This document shows, piece after piece, positions 43,346 to 51,225 of a stretch of 64,000 nucleotides of DNA (position 1 is its first letter; each line of letters opens with the position of its first letter). Origin of the DNA: Clostridiales bacterium (lineage in GTDB: Bacteria; Bacillota; Clostridia; Oscillospirales; Oscillospiraceae); NCBI GenBank assembly GCA_029265975.1, contig JAJUGN010000001.1:62001-126000 (forward strand), given 5' to 3'. The position numbers were made by a program, and so were the translations under genes. The notes beneath the pieces are model-generated. The model was not told the DNA's origin, did not search any database, and worked only from the letters and a program-made list of their open reading frames with translations.

Positions 43346-43351
43346 ACCGAC

Positions 43352-43403
43352 GCTGTAAAAAATCGGGGGGCGAACATTTGTCCGCCCCCCGATTTTTTAC
43401 AGC
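43352..43403. terminator. Bidirectional terminator between convergent ATPase and pgsA genes
   Basis: Perfect 21-bp inverted repeat GCTGTAAAAAATCGGGGGGCG / CGCCCCCCGATTTTTTACAGC with 10-nt loop; A/T tracts on both arms. Confidence 0.92.
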
Positions 43404-43406
43404 TTT

Positions 43407-43946
43407 TTATTTCCTGTAGTTCAGTAGCTTTGCGTTTTTTATAAAGTACTCTATTCCCGACCACAGGGTTACCAGCGTCATGACCGTATAGCACACCGTG
43501 TCTATTGCAGTCATGATGTTTTTTCCCCTTACGGGCAGGAGCATGATGCAGATGGCTATAATCGAAACCGCTGTCTTGATTTTTCCCGACATGGCCGCGG
43601 CGATGACCTTGCCCTCGCCTACCGCCACAAGCCTCAGGCCTGTAACCGCGAATTCCCTCGCGATAATTATCATCGCCGCCCAGCTTGGCATCTGCCCGCG
43701 CTCGACAAAAACTAAAATAGCGGCTGTAACGAGGAGCTTGTCGGCCAGGGGGTCAAGAAATATCCCGAAATTAGTGCTTTGATTGTATTTCCTCGCGATG
43801 TATCCGTCTATGCTGTCGGTTATGCTTGCAAGAATAAATATAACAAGCGCAATTATCTGGGCATATTCCTCGCGTACCAGGACGGCGGCCATGAAAACCG
43901 GTATCATGGCGACTCTGAGCAGAGTAATTTTGTTCGCGGTAGTCAT
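43407..43946 (-). CDS. pgsA: CDP-diacylglycerol--glycerol-3-phosphate 3-phosphatidyltransferase
   Basis: MTTANKITLLRVAMIPVFM, SITDSIDGYIARKYNQSTNFGIFLDPLADKLLV (CDP-alcohol phosphatidyltransferase motif). Confidence 0.95.
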   Translation of the reverse strand: MTTANKITLLRVAMIPVFMAAVLVREEYAQIIALVIFILASITDSIDGYIARKYNQSTNFGIFLDPLADKLLVTAAILVFVERGQMPSWAAMIIIAREFAVTGLRLVAVGEGKVIAAAMSGKIKTAVSIIAICIMLLPVRGKNIMTAIDTVCYTVMTLVTLWSGIEYFIKNAKLLNYRK

Positions 43947-45265
43947 TCTAACACCTCTCCGAGAAGATCTCCGTCGATTACGTCCTTTATAAGCACCTTA
44001 ACGAACTGTCCTTCCTCCGCCGCTCCCTCTAAGTAAACCTTTCCGTCGATGTCCGGTGAATCGGCATAGCTCCTTCCGCACATAAGCCCGGTTTCGGGAT
44101 CAAAGCCCTCTACCAGTATCTCCTCGGCTCTGCCCAGGCGGCTTTCGTTGAACTCGTCGATTATCTCGGACTGAAGGTTGACGAGAAGCTCCGCCCTGCG
44201 CTCCGCGGTTTCCTGATCCGGGCGTCCGGGCATTTCCGCCGCCGGCGTGCCTTCCTCGGGCGAATACGCGAATATTCCCGCCCTCTCGATTTTTGCTTCT
44301 CGGAGAAACTCCGAAAGCTCTTCATACTCCGCCTCGCCTTCACCGGGGAGTCCCGTTATTATGCTTGTCCTGAGAACCACCCCCGGAATCCTCTCTCTGA
44401 GCTTTCTGAAAAGCGCCCTGATTTCTGCGCCGCTTCCCCGCCGGTTCATAAGCTTCAGTATTCCGTCGTTTATATGCTGAATCGGTATGTCAAGGTACTT
44501 AAGGACCTTCTCCTCCGAAGCGATGACGCCTATGAGCTCGTCGTCTATTTCGTCGGGGTAAAGGTAGTGCAGGCGTATCCATCTCACGCCTCCTATCAGG
44601 CAAAGCCTTCGAACAAGCTCCGGAAGCTTCCGCTCACCGTAAAGATCCGTTCCGTATCTCGTAACATCCTGTGCTATGACAATTAATTCTCTCACGCCCA
44701 GGGCGGCAAGCTCCTCGGCCTCCTTCAGGACGTTCTCTATCGGACGGCTCCTGTATTTTCCTCTGAGCTTCGGTATTACGCAGTAGGAGCAGCGGTTGTC
44801 GCAGCCCTCAGCCACCCTGAGATAAGCCCATCCCGGTCCCGTCGTCACTATCCTTTCGGTTTCGGACACCGGCGCGTTTATGTCGCCGAAACGGCTGACA
44901 GTCGCGCCTCCCATAACCTCCCCGAGCACCTCGGAGATCTCATCGAAGCTGCCGCAGCCGAGTATGCCGTCCACCTCTGGCAATTCCTTGAGGATTTCTT
45001 CCCTGTAACGCTCGGAAAGACATCCGGCTACAATGATTTTGCTTATCCTGCCCGCGTTTTTCAGCTCGGCGAACTCGAGTATGTTTTCTATCGCCTCGCT
45101 TTTGGCGCTCTCGATAAAACCGCAGGTGTTTATTATTACTACGTCTGCATTCTCGACAGAGCCGGATATGTCAAATCCGGCCTCGTGCAGCTTATAGAGC
45201 ATCTGCTCGCTGTTCACCATATTTTTAGCGCATCCGAGCGATACCATTCCTACTTTGCAGGGCAT
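43943..45265 (-). CDS. rimO: Ribosomal protein S12 methylthiotransferase RimO
   Basis: VGMVSLGCAKNMVNSEQML, EGCDNRCSYCVIPKLRGKYRSRP (radical SAM CxxxCxxC); C-terminal TRAM; start at ATG 45265. Confidence 0.95.
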   Translation of the reverse strand: MPCKVGMVSLGCAKNMVNSEQMLYKLHEAGFDISGSVENADVVIINTCGFIESAKSEAIENILEFAELKNAGRISKIIVAGCLSERYREEILKELPEVDGILGCGSFDEISEVLGEVMGGATVSRFGDINAPVSETERIVTTGPGWAYLRVAEGCDNRCSYCVIPKLRGKYRSRPIENVLKEAEELAALGVRELIVIAQDVTRYGTDLYGERKLPELVRRLCLIGGVRWIRLHYLYPDEIDDELIGVIASEEKVLKYLDIPIQHINDGILKLMNRRGSGAEIRALFRKLRERIPGVVLRTSIITGLPGEGEAEYEELSEFLREAKIERAGIFAYSPEEGTPAAEMPGRPDQETAERRAELLVNLQSEIIDEFNESRLGRAEEILVEGFDPETGLMCGRSYADSPDIDGKVYLEGAAEEGQFVKVLIKDVIDGDLLGEVLE

Positions 45266-45267
45266 TC

Positions 45268-45891
45268 CTATTCCTCCGACAGGCGCAGATCCTCGTATCT
45301 CGAAAGCGCCTCTTGTATCTCGTCCCATGAAAAGCCGCGGCGGTAAAGCGCGTCCGCGGCCTTTTTTATTTCTTTTCTGTCATTGCTTCCTTTCAGCCTC
45401 AAAGCGAGGAAGCGGTCGATAGAGTCCTCGTTTGCGGAGTACCTGCTCAGAGCGTCCTCCCACAAGTCCCGGGGTATGCCGCGCCGGAAAAACTCGTCCC
45501 TGATTTTTGCGGCCCCGTAGCCTCTTGCGGCAAAGCGCCTTGCTATCATCTCCGCATAGTCGGAATCCCTTAGGGCGCCCAAATCCTTAAGCCACTCCGC
45601 GGCTTCCGAAGCGTCCTTCTCGGAGCTGCCCTTCTCGACGAGGCGCCTTTTGAGCTCGTATTCCGACAGAGGACGGGCGCTTATCATCGCTGCGGCCTTC
45701 GATCTGGCGTTTTTTCTGCGCAGAGCGGCCTTCAGCTCCTTTAATTCCGTTTCGTCAAACTCCCTGCCGGCAAAAAGTCCGAGCTCCGAAACCGACGACA
45801 GGTCGGCCTTCAGAGAAGTGCCGTCGTCAAATCGGAGCGTTACGGCTTCGCCGCCGCGACCGGACTTCTCTGTCCCCACGAGCCTTATCAT
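45268..45891 (-). CDS. recX: Regulatory protein RecX
   Basis: [67 protein letters not shown]; overlaps recA by 4 nt. Confidence 0.92.
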   Translation of the reverse strand: MIRLVGTEKSGRGGEAVTLRFDDGTSLKADLSSVSELGLFAGREFDETELKELKAALRRKNARSKAAAMISARPLSEYELKRRLVEKGSSEKDASEAAEWLKDLGALRDSDYAEMIARRFAARGYGAAKIRDEFFRRGIPRDLWEDALSRYSANEDSIDRFLALRLKGSNDRKEIKKAADALYRRGFSWDEIQEALSRYEDLRLSEE

Positions 45892-46985
45892 GCCTCAAAA
45901 TCTTCCGCAGTAACGTCTATCGCCGGCCCGGCGGTCTTTGTAATCGCCTTTGACTGAAGGCCCGCAAGCCTGAAGGCGTTTTTCCTTATTTCCTCCTCGA
46001 GCTCTGCTGCAACCGAGGGGTTTGCCTTGAGAAAGTCCCTGACGCCGTCACGCCCCTGGACCCGGTTCCCGGAAACCGTATACCATGAGCCGCTCTTGTC
46101 TATAAGATCCAGCTTTACGCCCAGGTCTATAATCTCTCCCGTCTTGGAAATGCCTTCCCCGTATATGATGTCAAACTCGGCTTCCTTGAACGGGGGCGCC
46201 ATCTTGTTCTTGGTGATTTTCACCTTGGTGCGGTTTCCGATTAGCTCCGAACCGTTTTTCAGCGTTTCGGTACGGCGCACGTCGATGCGGACGCTGGCGT
46301 AAAACTTGAGAGCCCTGCCCCCGGTGGTCACCTCGGGATTACCGTAGGATACGCCTATTTTCTCTCGGAGCTGGTTTATGAATATCACGATGCAGTTCGT
46401 TTTTGATATGGAGCCTGCAAGCTTCCTCAGAGCCTGAGACATCAGCCTGGCCTGGAGGCCCACAAACGAATCGCCCATTTCACCCTCTATCTCCGAACGC
46501 GGCACAAGAGCCGCGACGGAGTCGACCACAACGATGTCCACGGCTCCGGAGCGCACCAGCGCCTCTGTGATGTCCAGGGCCTGCTCGCCCGTATCCGGCT
46601 GGGATATAAGAAGGTTGTCTGTATCGACTCCGAGAGCTCGCGCGTAATCCGGGTCGAGCGCATGCTCCGCGTCCACGAACGCGGCCTCTCCGCCCAGCTT
46701 CTGGGTGGAAGCGATAATGTGGAGGGCAAGCGTCGTTTTACCGGAGGACTCCGGTCCGTATATCTCTATTATGCGCCCCTTTGGCACTCCTCCTATGCCC
46801 AGCGCGAGGTCGATCGAGAGCGAGCCTGTCGGGACGGCCTCCACGTTTATCTTGGCGTTGTCCCCAAGCCGCATGACCGCTCCCTTTCCATATGTCTTCT
46901 CTATATGCGCGAGCGCGGTTTCAAGCGCCTTTTTCTTGTCGGAAGCGGGAGCCGCCGACTCCACCATCTTTTTCTTTTCTGACAT
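45888..46985 (-). CDS. recA: Recombinase RecA
   Basis: [49 protein letters not shown]; start at ATG 46985 after GAGGTG. Confidence 0.98.
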   Translation of the reverse strand: MSEKKKMVESAAPASDKKKALETALAHIEKTYGKGAVMRLGDNAKINVEAVPTGSLSIDLALGIGGVPKGRIIEIYGPESSGKTTLALHIIASTQKLGGEAAFVDAEHALDPDYARALGVDTDNLLISQPDTGEQALDITEALVRSGAVDIVVVDSVAALVPRSEIEGEMGDSFVGLQARLMSQALRKLAGSISKTNCIVIFINQLREKIGVSYGNPEVTTGGRALKFYASVRIDVRRTETLKNGSELIGNRTKVKITKNKMAPPFKEAEFDIIYGEGISKTGEIIDLGVKLDLIDKSGSWYTVSGNRVQGRDGVRDFLKANPSVAAELEEEIRKNAFRLAGLQSKAITKTAGPAIDVTAEDFEA

Positions 46986-47007
46986 ATCCAACACCTCAGC
47001 CTTTATT

Positions 47008-47874
47008 TTAGACAAGCTTTGCCGCTACTACGCGGTCTATGCCCTGCAGGTCCTTAACCGTCTTGTAATATATGAAGTTATTTTGCGCCAGAATGTTTCT
47101 TACCTCCTGGGCCTGGCCTATCCCGCATTCCACAGCCGCAAACGCCCCCGGTTTGAGCACCCTGCGCCATTTGGAGGCGAGGTGTCGGTAGAAGTCAAGA
47201 CCGTCCGCGCCGCCGTCGAGCGCTTCGCGCGGTTCATAATCCCTGACCTGCGGGTCCAGCCCTTCAATATCGGAGCTGGGGATATACGGCGGATTGCAGA
47301 CTATTATGTCGAACATGCCTATTAGCCCTGGCGGGTTCTCTCTTATATCGGCTTTTACGCAGGTAGCGCGGCTCGTAAGCCTGCTTCTGAGGATATTTGC
47401 ACGGCAAACCCTCAGCGCCTCCTCGGAGTTGTCGGCCAGGACTACGCGAACGGAAGGAAGCTCCTTCGCGATGGCCAGCCCTATGCAGCCGCTGCCGGAG
47501 CAGAGATCCAACACCCTCGCTTCCTCCCTGCCCTTCAGCAGCTCAATCGCAGTGCTTACCAGCGCCTCGGTGTCCGCGCGGGGTATCAAAACGTCTTTTG
47601 TGACTTTCAGGGGAATGCCGTAAAATTCCCATTCCCCCGTAATATACGCTACCGGCTCGCCCTTCAGGCGCCGCCTGATGAGAGCCTCGACCTTTTCCTC
47701 ATATTCGGTTCCGGCATAGAGCCTGGCGTCCCGTATGAACTCCTCGGTGGTCTTGTTGGCCGCCGCGGACAATATTATCCGGGCTTCCAGGCTGTATTCG
47801 CTGACTCTGGCCGCTTTAAGCTTTTTTCTCGATTCCAGGTATATTTCATTATAGGTTTTAGGCAGCAGAAACAC
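47008..47874 (-). CDS. prmC: Release-factor glutamine methyltransferase PrmC
   Basis: [63 protein letters not shown] (NPPY). Confidence 0.96.
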   Translation of the reverse strand: MFLLPKTYNEIYLESRKKLKAARVSEYSLEARIILSAAANKTTEEFIRDARLYAGTEYEEKVEALIRRRLKGEPVAYITGEWEFYGIPLKVTKDVLIPRADTEALVSTAIELLKGREEARVLDLCSGSGCIGLAIAKELPSVRVVLADNSEEALRVCRANILRSRLTSRATCVKADIRENPPGLIGMFDIIVCNPPYIPSSDIEGLDPQVRDYEPREALDGGADGLDFYRHLASKWRRVLKPGAFAAVECGIGQAQEVRNILAQNNFIYYKTVKDLQGIDRVVAAKLV

Positions 47875-47906
47875 CCCCAGCTAAAAACGACCTGAAAAAA
47901 CGACAA

Positions 47907-48860
47907 TTACCACTTATCCGCGTCCTTCCGCTCAGGAATCACCATCGTCAGCGCTTTAACGGCAACCTCGATCATAGAGTCGTCCGGCTCGAAGACCGTA
48001 AGACGCTGAAGGGCTCTGCCGGGATAGGAAAGAACGGAGGATACGAGGTTGTCGTGTCTTCCTACCCATCGGTTTATTTCATAGCTTATGCTTACGACGA
48101 CGGGTATGAGCAGAATCCTTAGCGCCATACGAACAAGAGGATTGGACCAGCGCACAAACGAGAACACCAGTATGCTGACTATCATTACGACAAACATGAA
48201 GCTTGTTCCGCATCTCGGATGCTGCGTAGGCTGCACCCGCACGTTTTCAAGGGTCAGCGGAAGCCCCTTTTCATAGCAGAATATGGACTTGTGCTCGGCC
48301 CCGTGATACTCGAAGACTCGCCGTATGTCCTTCATCCTGGATGTCAGCCAGATGTATATCAGAAATATCGCTATCCTCAGGACGCCCTCGACAAGGTTTT
48401 TTACAAATCCTGAGCCGATATACGGGGTGATGAAGCCCGCGAGAAGCGTAGGCAGCAGAAAAAAGAGCGCCACCGAAAACAGAGTCCCGAGCACTGCCGA
48501 AAGGGTAAGGATAAATTTCTGCGCCTTTTCCGAGCCGATTTTTTCTTCAATCCATTTGTCCAGCTTGTCCGGCTCGTAGTCCTCTCCCGCGGACTGTTCG
48601 GCGGAAAACATGAGGGCGCTCATGCCCTTGGCCATGCTGTCGATGAATGTCACAGGCCCCCTGATAAAGGGCAGTCCCAGAACGGGATGGCGGTCCTTAG
48701 TGAGCCTGAGCTCCTCTTCCTTTGTGACAAGGCCGTCTTTTGTGCGGACCACTATCGCCTGTTTGTTCGGCCCGCGCATCAGTATTCCTTCAATAAGCGC
48801 CTGCCCGCCTATCGTAGTGCGGAAAGCGCCGGGTTTCTCTTTCATAAGTTCTCCAAGCAC
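47907..48860 (-). CDS. DUF1385 (YqhQ-like) membrane protein
   Basis: IGGQALIEGILMRGPNKQAIVVRT, YHGAEHKSIFCYEKGLPLTLENVRVQPTQHPRCGTSF. Confidence 0.92.
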   Translation of the reverse strand: MLGELMKEKPGAFRTTIGGQALIEGILMRGPNKQAIVVRTKDGLVTKEEELRLTKDRHPVLGLPFIRGPVTFIDSMAKGMSALMFSAEQSAGEDYEPDKLDKWIEEKIGSEKAQKFILTLSAVLGTLFSVALFFLLPTLLAGFITPYIGSGFVKNLVEGVLRIAIFLIYIWLTSRMKDIRRVFEYHGAEHKSIFCYEKGLPLTLENVRVQPTQHPRCGTSFMFVVMIVSILVFSFVRWSNPLVRMALRILLIPVVVSISYEINRWVGRHDNLVSSVLSYPGRALQRLTVFEPDDSMIEVAVKALTMVIPERKDADKW

Positions 48861-49019
48861 GTTGCTCGCATAGGTTTCCGAGCAAAAAACGAGCTCGCTT
48901 CGGAACCTGGCACAACATAATTTTTTATCTGTTCAGTCATTATAGCATATCTTTTCCGATATGTGTAGTGCTTTGAAATTTTTTGAGACGATTTGGCGGA
49001 CGTTCTTTTGAGTTAACAC

Positions 49020-49048
49020 TTGAAATCTGAACTGCAATATTGTATAAT
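49020..49048 (+). promoter_or_regulatory. Candidate sigma-A promoter for tRNA-Leu
   Basis: TTGAAA (49020-49025), 17-nt spacer, TATAAT (49043-49048); tRNA begins 16 nt downstream. Confidence 0.75.
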
Positions 49049-49063
49049 CCAACTTGCGTTTGC

Positions 49064-49150
49064 GCCGGTGTGATGGAATTGGCAGACGTGCTGGACTCAA
49101 AATCCAGTGGTAGCGATACCGTACCGGTTCGACCCCGGTCACCGGCACCA
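49064..49150 (+). tRNA. tRNA-Leu (anticodon CAA)
   Basis: GCCGGTG...CACCGGC acceptor, A discriminator, encoded CCA; anticodon arm CTGGA-CTCAAAA-TCCAG; variable arm; GGTTCGACCCC T-arm; 87 nt. Confidence 0.96.
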
Positions 49151-49160
49151 GATTTTTGCT

Positions 49161-49202
49161 TAAGGGATCAGCTTCCTGCTTTGTCAGGAAGCTGATCCCT
49201 TA
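49161..49202 (+). terminator. 18-bp hairpin downstream of tRNA-Leu
   Basis: TAAGGGATCAGCTTCCTG / CAGGAAGCTGATCCCTTA, loop CTTTGT; no U-tract follows. Confidence 0.5.
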
Positions 49203-49247
49203 TCACCCTGCTCAAATGCTTCAGATTCGGATAACCGCGCCAGACCG

Positions 49248-49288
49248 AACAAAAATCCTTGTAACAGCTTGGTACAAGGATTTTTGTT
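49248..49288 (+). terminator. Intrinsic terminator
   Basis: AACAAAAATCCTTGTA / TACAAGGATTTTTGTT, 16-bp stem followed by TT and containing a U-rich arm. Confidence 0.75.
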
Positions 49289-49362
49289 TTGGCATATTTC
49301 TGCAAAGTATATATGAATCGCTATAGATATTTTGGTAAATACGCAGAAATTTGTATATATAT

Positions 49363-49391
49363 TTGAAACCGACGCTCATTAGGTCTATACT
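49363..49391 (+). promoter_or_regulatory. Candidate sigma-A promoter for the SulP gene
   Basis: TTGAAA (49363-49368), 17-nt spacer, TATACT (49386-49391). Confidence 0.65.
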
Positions 49392-49436
49392 TTCGATTTG
49401 TGTCTGTTAATTAAACATTTCTGGAAGGTGAATGCT

Positions 49437-51113
49437 TTGCTACGCAGCTATTTGTCAGATTTGAAGTCAGAATTTAGGGGATACAGCGGCGGAAAGATTC
49501 TAAAAGACCTGATGGCGGGTGTAACAGTAGCCGCCGTCGCGCTTCCGCTCGCCCTCGCTTTCGGAGTGAGCAGCGGCGCGGACGCAGCCTCGGGGCTTAT
49601 TACCGCTATAATAGCGGGTATTGTAATCAGCGCTTTGTCCGGCGCTTTTTATCAGATCTCCGGTCCTACCGGCGCCATGGCCGCCGTTCTGGTTTCGGTT
49701 ATTGCAAAATACCAACTGCAGGGGGTTTTTATCGCCACTCTTCTGGCCGGAGTCATTTTGCTGCTGGCAGGGCTGTTTCATTTGGGCAGGCTTACCGCCT
49801 TTATACCTTCTCCGGTGATAACCGGCTTCACCTCCGGTATAGCCGTCATAATAGCGCTTGGTCAGCTGGACAATTTATTCGGCGTTAAATCTATAGGCGA
49901 ATCTGCCGTGGAGAAGCTGCTCAGCTATTCGAAAATTGGTTTTCATCCTAATCCCTACGCGGTGGCAATAGGTCTTTCAGTCATACTATTTATGCTCGTT
50001 TTTCCAAGAAAGTGGAATGCGGTAGTACCCGCATCACTGCTCGGCATCATTATTGCGACTGCGGCGGTCAGTATTTTGAGGCTCGATGTTAAAACTGTCG
50101 GCGAGATACCGAAAACTCTCCTGCCTGCAGAGCGGCTAAGTCTTGCTTCAGTATCCCCTGAAGCCGTTAAGAACCTCATTGCTCCCGCCTTCAGCATTGC
50201 GATGCTGGGAATGATCGAAAGCCTGCTTTGCGGCTCCAGCGCGGGAAGGATGACAGGAAAGCTTTTGAACAGCGACCAGGAACTTATCGCGCAGGGCGTC
50301 GGAAATATAATCCTTCCGTTTTTCGGCGGCATCCCCGCTACCGCTGCTATAGCAAGGACCAGCGTTGCCATCAAATCCGGTGCGCAGACGCGCCTGACCG
50401 GCATATTCCACTCCATCGTACTGCTCATTTCCATGTTTCTTCTCGCGCCCGTCATGTCCTCTATTCCCCTCCCGGCTCTAGCCGGCGTGCTTTTGGTCAC
50501 CGCTTACAGAATGAACGAATGGGAGGCAATAAAGTATATCTTTTCTCGCAGGTTCAAGGGCGCTATTCTGAAATATCTCGTGACCATGCTGGCGACAGTA
50601 TTTTTCGATCTCAGCATAGCCATAGTCATAGGCGTGCTCCTCGCCCTGGTTTTGCTTGTTAAACGGCTCTCCAGTCTGGAAATAAACTGCGAAAAAATCG
50701 ATATGGACAGAGCCGGAATTTCGGATCCGACGCTCAGGCAGCGATACGGAAACGCCTGCGTTGTATACATAACAGGCTCTCTGATCTTTGCCAATACCCA
50801 CGAAATAGAAAATATCAGATCCATGATTGGCGATATCTGCGATACGGTGATATTTTCGATGCGCGGAGCATCGCATATGGACGTGTCCGGAGCCCAGACC
50901 CTTTTGGAGGTAATAAAAGAACTGAAAGCGCGTGGAATCGACGTCGCGATTTGCGGCCTTCCCAAAGCAACCATGGAAATAGTGGAGCGTTCTGGCATTG
51001 CGGAGCTCCTTGGAAAAGACAGCTTTTACTGGAGCGTTGACCGTATCCTCCTCGAGAACAGGGCATGCCCGTATATGGCTAAGGCGGCCGGCGCCGAACT
51101 ATATAATATTTGA
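49437..51113 (+). CDS. SulP family anion transporter with C-terminal STAS domain
   Basis: DLMAGVTVAAVALPLALAFGVSSG..., YQISGPTGAMAAVL, FFGGIPATAAIARTSVAIKSGAQTRLTGIFHSI, STAS MRGASHMDVSGAQTLLEVIKEL; TTG start after GGAAGG (track ORF begins 49398). Confidence 0.93.
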   Translation: MLRSYLSDLKSEFRGYSGGKILKDLMAGVTVAAVALPLALAFGVSSGADAASGLITAIIAGIVISALSGAFYQISGPTGAMAAVLVSVIAKYQLQGVFIATLLAGVILLLAGLFHLGRLTAFIPSPVITGFTSGIAVIIALGQLDNLFGVKSIGESAVEKLLSYSKIGFHPNPYAVAIGLSVILFMLVFPRKWNAVVPASLLGIIIATAAVSILRLDVKTVGEIPKTLLPAERLSLASVSPEAVKNLIAPAFSIAMLGMIESLLCGSSAGRMTGKLLNSDQELIAQGVGNIILPFFGGIPATAAIARTSVAIKSGAQTRLTGIFHSIVLLISMFLLAPVMSSIPLPALAGVLLVTAYRMNEWEAIKYIFSRRFKGAILKYLVTMLATVFFDLSIAIVIGVLLALVLLVKRLSSLEINCEKIDMDRAGISDPTLRQRYGNACVVYITGSLIFANTHEIENIRSMIGDICDTVIFSMRGASHMDVSGAQTLLEVIKELKARGIDVAICGLPKATMEIVERSGIAELLGKDSFYWSVDRILLENRACPYMAKAAGAELYNI

Positions 51114-51225
51114 TAAAGAGTTTCCTCGCTCTCGCTTGATCCAAACCGCTGCTCAAGAAAACCGATTAGCCCGCCTGCTCTGCCTGGCTTTGTTTTATTC
51201 GGCTTGAAATTGCTTTTTCTCTGCT

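Noticed and set aside
49064-49150. tRNA-Leu as an integration (att) site for a mobile element carrying the downstream accessory genes
   Set aside because: No integrase, no direct repeat of the tRNA 3' end noticed in the window, and neighbours look like ordinary chromosomal genes
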